Shown: positions 45,097 to 54,812 of the stretch, piece by piece
Layout of the letters: every line of letters begins with the position of its first letter
Position numbering within the stretch: position 1 is the stretch's first letter
DNA from: JBOGUF01 sp050696075
Lineage (GTDB): Bacteria > Chloroflexota > Chloroflexia > Thermomicrobiales > UBA6265
Length of the DNA stretch: 64,000 bases
Assembly (NCBI GenBank): GCA_050696075.1
Contig: JBOGUF010000059.1
Span: forward strand, 62,001 to 126,000
Direction of reading: 5' to 3'
Position numbers and translations under genes: made by a program
Notes under the pieces: generated by a model
Database searches by the model: none
What the model saw: only the letters and a program-made list of their open reading frames with translations
Told to the model about the DNA's origin: nothing

Positions 45097-46496
45097 TCAA
45101 AGGCAAACGCTTCACGGTCATGGGGCTTGGCACGCGCGGTGGTGGCGTTGGCGTGGCGCGGTTCCTGGTGGAGCGGGGCGCCGTCGTCACGGTGACCGAC
45201 ATGCAACCGGAGGATGCGCTCGCGGAGCCGATGCGGCGACTGGACGGCCTGCCGATCCGATACATCTTGGGCCGTCACGACGAGCGCGACTTCACGCCCG
45301 ACGGGGCCGATGTCGTCGTGCGGAATCCTGGCGTGCGCCGGTCCGCGCCGCTACTGCAACTCGCGCGGGCGAGCGGCGTCCGCGTCGAGATGGAGATGTC
45401 GATCTTCTTCCGGGCCTGTCCAGCCCCGATCATCGGCATTACCGGCACCAAAGGGAAGACGACGACGGCGACGATCTGCGCCGGAATGCTGGCCGCGTGG
45501 GACCAACGCACGGTCCTAGCCGGGAACATGGGCGTTTCCGCCGTCGAAGCGCTCGATCGCATCACCGCCGAAACGCCGGTGGTGATCGAACTCTCGAGTT
45601 GGCAACTGGAGGCGCTCGACGAGCACCTGCTGGCGCCGCATATCGCCGTGCTGACGAACATTTCTGAGGACCACCTCGATACCTACCAGGATTTCGCCGA
45701 CTACGCTTGCACCAAACGCTCGATTACCGCGCATCAGGCATTGGACGACATCCTCCTCGTCAACGCGGACGACAATGAGGCGTTCCGCGCGGCGGAGGCC
45801 ACCAACGCGCGCGTGGTGCCATTCGGGCGACTTGACCAGGGGAGCAATGGTATCTGGTGCGATGGCGCCGTCGTGAAGCTGCGACGCGCCGGTGAGGAAG
45901 CCCGCGTCGAAATGCCGCCGAACCCGTCGCTCGCGGGTCCACACCAAGCGGCAAATGTGGCCGCCGCTGCCGGCGCCGCCTTCTGGCGCGGGGCGTCGCT
46001 CGACGCGATCACGCGGGGTCTGGAGCGCTTCGGCGGCGTCAAGGACCGCATGGAGCCGGTCGCCGAGATTTCCGAAGTCGTCTTCGTCAACGACACGGCG
46101 GCGACCGCGCCCGCGGCGGCTGTCGCCGCGCTCGAACGCTTCGCGGGCAGGCGTGTCCATCTGATCTCCGGTGGGGCGGCAAAACAAACGAATCTGGGCC
46201 CGGTCGCCGCCGCCGCGCGGCGTTGGGCGCATGTGGTCTACTTGCTCGATGGGACGGCGACGCCCGGTCTGCGAGCCCTCTTGGAGGCCGAGGGGGTGCG
46301 GACCGTTGGCCCGTTCGGCAGCATGGAGGGAGCAGTCCGCGCGGCGCACCACGCTGCATGTGCCGGTGATGTCGTCTTGCTCTCACCAGGTTGCGCCAGC
46401 TTTGGCCTGTTTCGCGATGAATTCGACCGAGGGGATCGGTTTCGCGCCGCGGTAGCCACCTTGGCCGCACGATCCTCCGGGGAAGGCAACAAATGA
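45084..46496 (+). CDS. murD: UDP-MurNAc-L-alanine--D-glutamate ligase
   Basis: 470 residues, adds D-Glu to UDP-MurNAc-L-Ala. ATP motif GITGTKGKTTTATIC, then PVVIELSSWQLEALDEH and LTNISEDHLDTYQDF are MurD-typical; the third domain has ISGGAAKQTNLGPVAAAA and LLSPGCASFGLFRDEFDRGD. The first codons (MANGFKG) are written by the right arm of the heptad element, which has supplied the start ATG; no good Shine-Dalgarno exists before it. The stop overlaps murC by 4 bases. Confidence 0.95.
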   Translation: MANGFKGKRFTVMGLGTRGGGVGVARFLVERGAVVTVTDMQPEDALAEPMRRLDGLPIRYILGRHDERDFTPDGADVVVRNPGVRRSAPLLQLARASGVRVEMEMSIFFRACPAPIIGITGTKGKTTTATICAGMLAAWDQRTVLAGNMGVSAVEALDRITAETPVVIELSSWQLEALDEHLLAPHIAVLTNISEDHLDTYQDFADYACTKRSITAHQALDDILLVNADDNEAFRAAEATNARVVPFGRLDQGSNGIWCDGAVVKLRRAGEEARVEMPPNPSLAGPHQAANVAAAAGAAFWRGASLDAITRGLERFGGVKDRMEPVAEISEVVFVNDTAATAPAAAVAALERFAGRRVHLISGGAAKQTNLGPVAAAARRWAHVVYLLDGTATPGLRALLEAEGVRTVGPFGSMEGAVRAAHHAACAGDVVLLSPGCASFGLFRDEFDRGDRFRAAVATLAARSSGEGNK

Positions 46497-47905
46497 CGCT
46501 GGTCGACGAGCGGGCCGCCGCAATCACGGTGCCGCCACCGCCGGCGGCCGTTCACTTTGTCGGCATCGGCGGCATCGGAATGAGCGGTTTGGCGCGTATC
46601 CTTCATGCCTGGGGATATCAGGTGACTGGTTCCGATGCCGCCGCGTCAGAACAAACGAGCGCGCTTCGCCAAGAGGGCATCCCGGTTTCAATTGGCCACG
46701 ACGACATCGAGGCGGCGTCCGGCGCGGACTTCGTCATCGTCACCGCGGCCGTGCGCGCGGACAACCCGGAGGTCGCGGCGGCTCGCGGCCGAAACGTACC
46801 GACGGTCAAGCGGGCGCAACTTCTGGGCATGCTCGCCAACTTCCGGCGCTGCCTCGCCGTCGCGGGCACGCACGGCAAGTCGACGACGAGCGGTATGCTC
46901 GCATCCGCGCTCCTGGCCCTGCAGATGGACCCGTCATACGCCATCGGAGCCGTGGTCAACGCCACGGGCGCCAACGCGGGTGCCGGAAGTGGCGAGGCGA
47001 TGGTCGTCGAGGCCGACGAGTACGACTATTCCTTTCTCTGGTTGACCCCAGATGTGGCTGTCGTCACCAACATCGAGTACGATCACCCGGATCTCTTTCC
47101 CAACCAAGCCGCCTATGACGACGCGTTCGCGCGTTTTGTCGATGGCATCCGTGCCGGCGGCTGCCTCGTCATTGCCGCCGATGATCCGGGTTGCGCGAGA
47201 CTGCTGAAACGATGGACGCCAGCAGCGAACCAGTCGCTCGTCACCTTCGGTGAGACGCCTGAGGCGGACTGGCATCTGAGCGGAGATGAGAAGGGCTGGT
47301 GGCTGCGCGGCTCCGACGGCGTGGGACGGACGATGGAACTCAACGTGCCTGGGCGACACAATGCGCGCAATGCGGCGGCGGCAGTTGCGGCGATGGTCGC
47401 GTTCGGCGTCGAGTCCGAACGTGCCGTTGCGTCGCTCGACGCGTATACGGGTATCGGTCGTCGCTTCGAGGTAAAGGGCGAGGTGGGGGGTGTCACGATC
47501 GTCGACGACTACGCGCACCATCCGAGCGAGATTCGGGCGACGCTCGATGCGGCGCGCCGCTGCTATCCGGGTCGTCGTCTCTGGGCGATCTTTCAGCCAC
47601 ACACCTATACCAGGACCAAAGCGTTGCTGCATGACTTTGCGGATGCACTGGCGAATGCCGACGAAATCGTCTTGCTCGACATCTATCCCGCGCGGGAGAT
47701 CGATACCCTTGGCGTATCGTCGGCGGACCTGCTGCGACGGTTGCCAGGACACGCTTGGCTGGGTGGCTCGCCTGACGAAACGACGAAGCTGATTTTGTCC
47801 GGGGTGCGCGCCGGAGACGTGGTGCTTACCCTGGGCGCCGGCGACATCACGTCGGTCGGCCCGGCGCTGTTGGCCGATCTGATCGCGAAGCAAGGCGCCG
47901 CATGA
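46493..47905 (+). CDS. murC: UDP-N-acetylmuramate--L-alanine ligase
   Basis: 470 residues, first amino-acid-adding Mur ligase. It has the MurC N-terminus VHFVGIGGIGMSGLARILHA, ATP motif VAGTHGKSTTSGM, VEADEYDYSFLWL and the C-terminal ALLHDFADAL...VLLDIYPARE. It starts within the murD stop (ATGA) and overlaps murB likewise, so murD-murC-murB are tightly coupled. ftsW and murG, normally between murD and murC, are missing here. Confidence 0.95.
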   Translation: MTLVDERAAAITVPPPPAAVHFVGIGGIGMSGLARILHAWGYQVTGSDAAASEQTSALRQEGIPVSIGHDDIEAASGADFVIVTAAVRADNPEVAAARGRNVPTVKRAQLLGMLANFRRCLAVAGTHGKSTTSGMLASALLALQMDPSYAIGAVVNATGANAGAGSGEAMVVEADEYDYSFLWLTPDVAVVTNIEYDHPDLFPNQAAYDDAFARFVDGIRAGGCLVIAADDPGCARLLKRWTPAANQSLVTFGETPEADWHLSGDEKGWWLRGSDGVGRTMELNVPGRHNARNAAAAVAAMVAFGVESERAVASLDAYTGIGRRFEVKGEVGGVTIVDDYAHHPSEIRATLDAARRCYPGRRLWAIFQPHTYTRTKALLHDFADALANADEIVLLDIYPAREIDTLGVSSADLLRRLPGHAWLGGSPDETTKLILSGVRAGDVVLTLGAGDITSVGPALLADLIAKQGAA

Positions 47906-48846
47906 AAGCGACCGTGGCCGAGGCGATAATTCCCGATCGACCGGCGCTCAAGGTCTTGCGTGACTCGCCCATGTCGCTCCACACGACGTGGCGAATTGGG
48001 GGAACCGCTGACTTTCTGATGCGAGCCCCTACGCCGGCCGATCTCGTTGCCGCCGTGTCCTGGGGCCGTGACGAGGGCTTGCCGCTGACTGTCATCGGCG
48101 GCGGCAGCAACCTGCTGGCTGGCGACCGAGGCGTCCGCGGACTGGTCGTCCTTTCGCGCACGCCAGGCGAACGGGCGGCGCGGTTAGTGACCGCGACGGA
48201 CGAAGAGAATCACGTACTGATGCGTGTCGGCGCGCAAGCGCCGCTCTCCTGGGTCGGGCGATATGCCTGTGACCGGGGTTGGGCGGGCATGGATTGGGGC
48301 GTCGGTTTGCCGGGCACCATCGGGGGTGCGACGGTCAACAATGCCGGGGCGCACGGCACCGAAATCAAGGACGCGCTCGAATCTGTTGTCGTCATCGACA
48401 ACAACGGCGAGATCAACGAGTTCCCGCGATTGTGGCTCGACCCTCGATACCGGTACACGTCGCTGAAGGCCAGCGAACGACCGCGGCCGTATCAGGTGGT
48501 CGAGGTCGTCCTGCGACTACCGAAGGGTGACCCGGACGAGCTACGGCGCCTGGCCGAAGAGCACGCGGAGTACCGGCAGTTGACGCAACCGACCGGGCGC
48601 TGCGCCGGATCCACCTTTACCAACCCGCCTGGCGACTTCGCGGGGCGTCTCTTGGAAGCGGCCGAATTGAAGGGCTTTGCCGTCGGTGACGTCGCCTTCT
48701 CGACCAAGCACAGCAACTTCATCGTCAACGGCGGCAGCGGCACAGCGGCACAGGTACGGGAGTTGATCGCCCATGCCCAAGCGGTCGTTGCCGACCGGTT
48801 CGGCGTGCATCTGGAGCCGGAAATCGAAGAGATCGGAGAGTTCTGA
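47902..48846 (+). CDS. murB: UDP-N-acetylenolpyruvoylglucosamine reductase
   Basis: 314 residues, FAD-dependent reductase completing UDP-MurNAc synthesis. FAD-binding landmarks are LTVIGGGSNLL and GVGLPGTIGGATVNNAGAHG; the catalytic Ser lies in CAGSTFTNPPG and a Glu near the end in LEPEIEEIG, as in type II MurB (no insertion domain). ATGA overlap with murC. Ddl follows after 26 bases. Confidence 0.95.
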   Translation: MKATVAEAIIPDRPALKVLRDSPMSLHTTWRIGGTADFLMRAPTPADLVAAVSWGRDEGLPLTVIGGGSNLLAGDRGVRGLVVLSRTPGERAARLVTATDEENHVLMRVGAQAPLSWVGRYACDRGWAGMDWGVGLPGTIGGATVNNAGAHGTEIKDALESVVVIDNNGEINEFPRLWLDPRYRYTSLKASERPRPYQVVEVVLRLPKGDPDELRRLAEEHAEYRQLTQPTGRCAGSTFTNPPGDFAGRLLEAAELKGFAVGDVAFSTKHSNFIVNGGSGTAAQVRELIAHAQAVVADRFGVHLEPEIEEIGEF

Positions 48847-48872
48847 ACGACGCGGGGGATCGAGGAGAGGGT

Positions 48873-49976
48873 ATGAACGGGTCTTCGACGCCGGATGGGT
48901 CCGGCAAGGTGCGGGTCGCGGTCCTCTTCGGGGGCCAGTCGGACGAGCACGATGTCTCCCTGCGCTCGGCGCAGACGATCATGAACGCGCTTGATCCGGA
49001 CAAGTACGAGCTGGTTCCGATCGGCATCACCCGCGACGGGCGGTGGCTCTCCGGCGCCGACCCGATGGCCCAACTGACCGCGGTCTCGCCGATGTTCGCG
49101 ATCGCGGCGGGGTCGAAGCAGGGCAACCCGTCGGGTGAGGAACAGAGCGCGGTGGTGGGCGGGGCGACGATGCCCGCCGACTTCTCCGGCGACGTCGACG
49201 TTATTTTCCCCGCGCTGCATGGGCCGATGGGGGAGGATGGGACCGTCCAGGGGATGCTCGAGCTGGCGGGCGTCCCGTATGTCGGCGCGGGCGTGCTGGG
49301 TTCGGCGATCGCCAAGACGATTCTCGACCAGGCGGGCTTGCCGCTAGCGCCGTGGCTGCTCGTCTTTCGCAAGGATTGGGAGCGCGACCCGGACCAAGTC
49401 GCCTCCTGGATAGGCCACCGGATCAACTTCCCTTGCTTCACCAAGCCGGCAAACATGGGATCGAGCGTCGGCATTACCAAGGTACACGACGCCTCGGAGC
49501 TTTCGGAGGCGATGGACGTGGCCGGCCGCTTCGACCGGCGAATACTCGTTGAGCAATCGGTCGACGCGCGCGAACTCGAGGTCGCCGTCCTCGGCAACGA
49601 CGAGCCGATCGCCTCGGTCGCCGGAGAGATCGTCCCGTGCAACGAGTTCTACGACTACGACGCGAAGTACATCGACGACCGCTCCGAGTTGATCATTCCG
49701 GCCGAACTTGACGGTAGGACGTTGGTCCAGGTCCAAGAGATGGCGATCGACGCCTTCCGCGCGCTCGACCTCTCCGGGATGGCGCGGGTCGACTTCTTTC
49801 TGGAACGCGAGACCGATCACATCTACGTCAACGAGGTCAACACGATTCCCGGCTTTACCTCGATCAGCATGTATCCGATGCTCTGGGAGGCGACCGGCAT
49901 CCCCATCGCGGAACTGGTCGATCGCCTAATTGCGTTGGCCCTAGAGCGGTACGCTGATCGTCACCGGCGGCCGTAA
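48873..49976 (+). CDS. ddl: D-alanine--D-alanine ligase
   Basis: 367 residues, ATP-grasp ligase making D-Ala-D-Ala for MurF. The N-domain has VAVLFGGQSDEHDVSLRSAQ and FPALHGPMGEDGTVQGMLEL; the ATP-grasp part has FTKPANMGSSVGITKV and the Mg-binding end YVNEVNTIPGFTSISMYPML. GAGGAGAGG precedes the ATG. ftsQ and ftsA, which often follow, are absent; a repeat-filled gap leads to ftsZ. Confidence 0.95.
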   Translation: MNGSSTPDGSGKVRVAVLFGGQSDEHDVSLRSAQTIMNALDPDKYELVPIGITRDGRWLSGADPMAQLTAVSPMFAIAAGSKQGNPSGEEQSAVVGGATMPADFSGDVDVIFPALHGPMGEDGTVQGMLELAGVPYVGAGVLGSAIAKTILDQAGLPLAPWLLVFRKDWERDPDQVASWIGHRINFPCFTKPANMGSSVGITKVHDASELSEAMDVAGRFDRRILVEQSVDARELEVAVLGNDEPIASVAGEIVPCNEFYDYDAKYIDDRSELIIPAELDGRTLVQVQEMAIDAFRALDLSGMARVDFFLERETDHIYVNEVNTIPGFTSISMYPMLWEATGIPIAELVDRLIALALERYADRHRRP

Positions 49977-49983
49977 CGCTGGG

Positions 49984-50174
49984 CGGGAAGCGGAAGGCGG
50001 AAGACGGAAGACGGAAGACGGAAACGACACCCGGCCATTCCGAGGTGCCGAGGAATCTCTCTTCGTCGGTCCCACGGGAGCGATTCCTCATTTCGTCGGA
50101 ATGACGAAGGGGCGGTCGGCATGACGTTTTTGCCTCGGCGCCCACCGCCTCCCGCCTTCCGCCTTCCGCTGTCC
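49984..50174. repeat. Inverted heptad element D (GGAAGAC/CTTCCGC arrays) with nested ATTCCGAG repeat
   Basis: GGAAGCGGAAGGCGGAAGAC followed by further GGAAGAC units runs to 50024. The opposite-sense array CCGCCTTCCGCCTTCCGC lies at 50151-50168. The core contains ATTCCGAGGTGCCGAGGAAT and, inverted, GATTCCTCATTTCGTCGGAA, the family also seen at 27767. Confidence 0.75.
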
Positions 50175-50228
50175 GTACGAAGCGTAGGGACACCCCAACC
50201 GTGCGGCGAAGGGTGGCCGGACGCGTGC

Positions 50229-50234
50229 TATACT
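50229..50234 (+). promoter_or_regulatory. Possible -10 element upstream of ftsZ
   Basis: TATACT in GTGCTATACTGCGG, about 200 bases before the ftsZ start and downstream of repeat element D. No good -35. It would give ftsZ its own promoter after the repeat. Confidence 0.3.
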
Positions 50235-50430
50235 GCGGCGGTAGCCAGCCACCGCGACGTGGGCGCGGCACGGCTTACCCCGGCGGTTATCGCCTCGACA
50301 AACGGTCCGCGTCTGGTGATGATGTGCATGGGGTGCATGGTCACTGGTCCAGGCGCCAGGGTTGTAGTCCAACCAGTGTCACAACGTCACGGTCGCGCGG
50401 GGAGCGACGGCCTTGACCCGGTGGGGTGGG

Positions 50431-51731
<1,301 letters not shown>

Positions 51732-51732
<1 letters not shown>

Positions 51733-51895
51733 GCTTTCAGCTTTGAGCTATCAGCTATCAGCCGTCAGCCGTCAGCCGTCAGCCGTCAGCCGTCAGCCTA
51801 TTTCGGCAGTTCGCCGAGGGCCGTGCGGTGAGGGCTGAACGATCGAGGTGCAGTCGCTTGAGCAGTCACTGACTGAAAGCTGAAGTTCGACGGCT
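51732..51895. repeat. Inverted heptad element C at ftsZ-nrdR junction
   Basis: AGCTTTC-AGCTTTG-AGCTATC-AGCTATC followed by five AGCCGTC units (51732-51794), then a ~70-base core, then GACTGAAAGCTGAAG and GACGGCT in opposite sense, ending exactly at the nrdR ATG. It begins at the last base of the ftsZ stop. Confidence 0.75.
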
Positions 51896-52390
51896 ATGAA
51901 ATGCCCCTATTGCCAATCCCGCGACGCACGGGTGATTGACAGCCGGGAGATCAGCGGCGGCGAGTCGATCCGACGCCGGCGTGAATGTACGGTTTGTGTT
52001 CGCCGGTTCACGACCTACGAACGGGTCGAGGCGGGCGGTCTGATCGTCGTCAAGAAGGACGGCCGGCGCCAAGAGTGGGATCCGGCCAAGCTTCGCCAGA
52101 AACTCCGCGTGGCGCTGACGAAGCGCCCCATCGGGGAGCGGGAGATCGACGCGATTGTGCAGCGGGTCGAAGCGGAAATGCTCGCCCTCGGCACCCAGGA
52201 GATCCCCTCGCACCGCATCGGCGAGGCGGTCCTGCACAGCCTGAAAGAGACTGATCAGGTCGCCTATATCCGTTATGCCTCGGTTTATCGCTCGTTCGCC
52301 GACCTCGAGGACCTCAGCCGCGCCGTGCAGGGATTGCAAGAGGAGCAGAACGTGCCCGCCGCCAGTTCCTCCGCGTCCGATTCAGATTGA
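51896..52390 (+). CDS. nrdR: Transcriptional repressor NrdR
   Basis: 164 residues. N-terminal zinc ribbon CPYCQSRDARVIDSREI with the second Cys pair in CTVCVRRFTTYERVE, followed by an ATP-cone domain (VVKKDGRRQEWDPAKLRQKL to DQVAYIRYASVYRSF). NrdR senses ATP/dATP and represses ribonucleotide reductase genes. The start directly follows heptad element C and lacks a Shine-Dalgarno. The C-terminal Ser/Ala/Asp tail is non-conserved. It is followed by a strong bidirectional terminator. Confidence 0.96.
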   Translation: MKCPYCQSRDARVIDSREISGGESIRRRRECTVCVRRFTTYERVEAGGLIVVKKDGRRQEWDPAKLRQKLRVALTKRPIGEREIDAIVQRVEAEMLALGTQEIPSHRIGEAVLHSLKETDQVAYIRYASVYRSFADLEDLSRAVQGLQEEQNVPAASSSASDSD

Positions 52391-52413
52391 TCGCTGCTGG
52401 TCGATCGATGCGG

Positions 52414-52450
52414 CGCGAGGCCCCGCCGGTGGGGACGGCGGGGCCTCGCG
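52414..52450. terminator. Bidirectional terminator between nrdR and trxA
   Basis: A perfect 15-bp stem, CGCGAGGCCCCGCCG (52414-52428) with CGGCGGGGCCTCGCG (52436-52450), and a 7-base loop, located between convergent genes. Confidence 0.75.
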
Positions 52451-52474
52451 GTGACGTCGGCAAGTGGGGAAGAT

Positions 52475-52813
52475 TCACGCGCCGGCAGGCGTGAGATGGC
52501 GCTCCAGGCGGTCGACGATCATGCGCTTGGGAAGGGCGCCGATCAGCTTGTCGACCGGAGCGCCGTCTTTGAAGATCACCATCGTCGGCACGCTCATCAC
52601 GCCGAGTTGGAAGGCGTATTGCTGATTGTCGTCAATGTTGACCTTGACAACCTTCAGCGATTCCGGGCGCTCCGACGCGATTTCGTCGAGCACCGAGCTA
52701 ACGGCGCGGCATGGTCCGCACCACGGCGCCCAAAAGTCGACGAGCACCGGTTTGTCGGCCTTGAGCACCTCCTGATCGAAAGTGCTATCCGAAACTTCAA
52801 GCGAGTTGGCCAC
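52475..52813 (-). CDS. trxA: Thioredoxin
   Basis: 112 residues, cytosolic disulfide reductase. The active site is WCGPC within LVDFWAPWCGPCRAV, and the cis-Pro loop is SVPTMVIFKDG. GGAGGAC lies 5 bases before the ATG. Its length and charge are standard. No thioredoxin reductase is adjacent. In the neighbourhood of 9-12 kb there is a separate extracytoplasmic redox cassette that could draw electrons from a cytosolic thioredoxin through the CcdA-like protein; that is inference. Confidence 0.95.
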   Translation of the reverse strand: MANSLEVSDSTFDQEVLKADKPVLVDFWAPWCGPCRAVSSVLDEIASERPESLKVVKVNIDDNQQYAFQLGVMSVPTMVIFKDGAPVDKLIGALPKRMIVDRLERHLTPAGA

Positions 52814-52949
52814 GATGTCCTCCGTGTCATGGGATCGATGACGCTACCTACTATCAAAAGGATAGCATAGGCGTCAAGGAACCAAGCCCGCCACATCGAC
52901 GGGCGAGGGTCCGGGGGCGACCGGACCCGATCGCGGGGACCACCATTGC

Positions 52950-52955
52950 TATACT
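52950..52955 (+). promoter_or_regulatory. Possible -10 element for the GT4 gene
   Basis: TATACT in TTGCTATACTACG, 109 bases upstream of the GTG start at 53064; no clear -35. Confidence 0.3.
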
Positions 52956-53063
52956 ACGTGGCCGCGACTGCCGCAACTGGCCCGCGGCATTCTCCACGAG
53001 AATGCGCGAGTGACGCGGGCTGCATCCCGAGACGTTGCCGCTATCGGATCGAGGAAGACCGGC

Positions 53064-54221
53064 GTGCGTGTGGCAATCGACGGCAGCTTTCTGCACTTGC
53101 CGCCGTCCGGGACCGGAACCTACCTTCGTCACCTCCTTGAGGCTCTGACCGAGCTTGATCCCACCATAGACCTCCGGCTCCTCGAACCCAATTGGTTCGA
53201 ATCGTCTCCGCGAGGGAGAGGCCTCCCCGGCCCGATTGCGCGGGCGCTTGCCATTCGCGGCGACGCGCGTGTTCGGCGTGCCACCTGGGATACGGTGGGC
53301 GTAGCGCGCGCCGCTCGGCGCTCCGCGCCGGACCTGCTGCATGTACCGCACTTTGCCGCGCCGTTGCGCTCACCCGCGCCGCTGATCGTCACGATCCACG
53401 ACGTGATTCCGCTGATCTGGCCCGAGTACCGGGCATCGCGGGCGATGCGGGTTAACCTGGCGGTGATGCGCCGCACGGTTCGTCGCGCCCGCCTTATCCT
53501 GACGCCGTCCGAGGCCTCCGCGCGCGACGTCGAGCGCATGCTCGGCATTCCACGGCGTCGTATTCGAGTGACGCCCGAGGCTGCTGGATTGGAGTACGCG
53601 CCTGCCAAGGATCACCGGGCGGCCTCGGAGGTTGCTCGATGCCTTGGAGTGACCGGGCGGTACGTCTTCAACGTCGGCGGTCTTGACGTGCGGAAGAACC
53701 TGCCGGTGCTCCTGGATGCCTTTGCGCGGGCGCTGCCGCGCCTGAAGGAGCCGACGCGGCTCGTCATCGCCGGGGCGGCGCACTCTGGCAATCCGTCAGT
53801 CTTCCCCCCGCTGGAACCGGTGATTGCGCGATTAGGCCTCAGCGGTCAGGTCATCCTGCCGGGTCGACTTGCGAACGCGGACAAGATTGCCCTCTACCAG
53901 GCGGCACGCCTCTACGTCACGCCGTCGCTGTATGAAGGCTTTGGCCTGACGGCGCTGGAAGCGATGGCGTGCGGCGTGCCGACCATCGCCGCCAATCGCA
54001 CGAGCTTGCCCGAAGTCGTCGGCGATGGCGGACTGCTCGTCGAGCCGGAGCCGGAAGCGCTGGCGGCGGCGATGGTGCGCGTGCTGAACTCGCCGGACGA
54101 AGCGGAGGGCCTGCGTGCGCGTGGAATGGCCCGCGCGGCGACCTTTTCGTGGCGTCGAACGGCCGAGTTGACGCATGAAGCCTATGAGGAAGCGAGCTCC
54201 GAGCGCAAAGGAGAGTGCTGA
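53064..54221 (+). CDS. GT4-family glycosyltransferase (GT-B fold)
   Basis: 385 residues. N-domain begins RVAIDGSFLHLPPSGTGTYL, the linker FNVGGLDVRKNLPVLLDAFA, and the C-domain has the retaining GT4 motif EGFGLTALEAMACGVPTIAA with the E-x7-E catalytic pattern. It transfers a nucleotide-activated sugar, perhaps in exopolysaccharide or glycolipid synthesis. GTG 53064 is chosen as GAGGA lies 8 bases upstream; the frame is open to 53010 with another GTG. The flavin-reductase-type gene begins immediately after its stop. Confidence 0.88.
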   Translation: MRVAIDGSFLHLPPSGTGTYLRHLLEALTELDPTIDLRLLEPNWFESSPRGRGLPGPIARALAIRGDARVRRATWDTVGVARAARRSAPDLLHVPHFAAPLRSPAPLIVTIHDVIPLIWPEYRASRAMRVNLAVMRRTVRRARLILTPSEASARDVERMLGIPRRRIRVTPEAAGLEYAPAKDHRAASEVARCLGVTGRYVFNVGGLDVRKNLPVLLDAFARALPRLKEPTRLVIAGAAHSGNPSVFPPLEPVIARLGLSGQVILPGRLANADKIALYQAARLYVTPSLYEGFGLTALEAMACGVPTIAANRTSLPEVVGDGGLLVEPEPEALAAAMVRVLNSPDEAEGLRARGMARAATFSWRRTAELTHEAYEEASSERKGEC

Positions 54222-54791
54222 ATGGCAGAGAAACGATTGAATGAGGTGCGGGACGCCTTGCGGTTGCTGGCGCCAGGGCCGGTGACGCTCGTAACGACGA
54301 TCTATCGCGACCAGCCAAACGTGATGACGGCCGGCTGGTTCTTGCCACTCAGCCTCGAACCGACCCTGATCGGGGTCGCGGTCCAGCCGTCGCGGCTGAC
54401 GCACGAGTTCATCACCCGCACCGAGAGCTTTGCAATCAACATCCCGAATGTCGACCTGATGAGCGTGGTCCACCTCTGCGGCATGACGTCGGGCCGCGAA
54501 AAGGACAAGTTCCAGGAAACGGGACTCACGCCCGCCGATGCCTCAGAGATCGACGCCCCGCTGATCGAGCAGTGTGTCGGCCACATCGAGTGCGGCGTGG
54601 TCGACCGCATGACGTGCGGCGATCACGACCTCTTCGTCGCCCGCGTCCTGGCCGTCCAGGCGGTCGACGAGGCGTTTAGTAGCTTCTGGGACGTGGAATC
54701 CGATGCTGGAAGCCTACTCCATCACCTTGGGGCTGACCGCTACGCCGGGCTCGGCAAGGCGTATCGCGTGGCGCCCGAAGAAGAGGTATAG
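54222..54791 (+). CDS. Flavin reductase-like (FMN-binding split-barrel) protein
   Basis: 189 residues, cytosolic. The split-barrel flavin reductase fold is seen in PGPVTLVTTIYRDQPNVMTA, LIGVAVQPSRLTHEFITRTE and SFAINIPNVDLMSVVHLCG. These proteins bind FMN and either reduce it with NAD(P)H or act on small substrates; no monooxygenase partner is adjacent. AAAGGAGAGTGCTG with the stop of the preceding gene forms the ribosome site, so the two genes are probably coupled although their roles differ. Confidence 0.85.
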   Translation: MAEKRLNEVRDALRLLAPGPVTLVTTIYRDQPNVMTAGWFLPLSLEPTLIGVAVQPSRLTHEFITRTESFAINIPNVDLMSVVHLCGMTSGREKDKFQETGLTPADASEIDAPLIEQCVGHIECGVVDRMTCGDHDLFVARVLAVQAVDEAFSSFWDVESDAGSLLHHLGADRYAGLGKAYRVAPEEEV

Positions 54792-54812
54792 GGCTCGGCG
54801 TGACGGGGATTG

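Larger units (their letters stand above)
49977..50430. other. 454-base repeat-rich gap between ddl and ftsZ
   Basis: It holds inverted heptad element D (49984-50174), a possible -10 TATACT at 50229, and GC-rich sequence without a coding-like frame other than the possible N-terminal extension of ftsZ. No ftsQ or ftsA remnant is visible to me. Confidence 0.6.
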
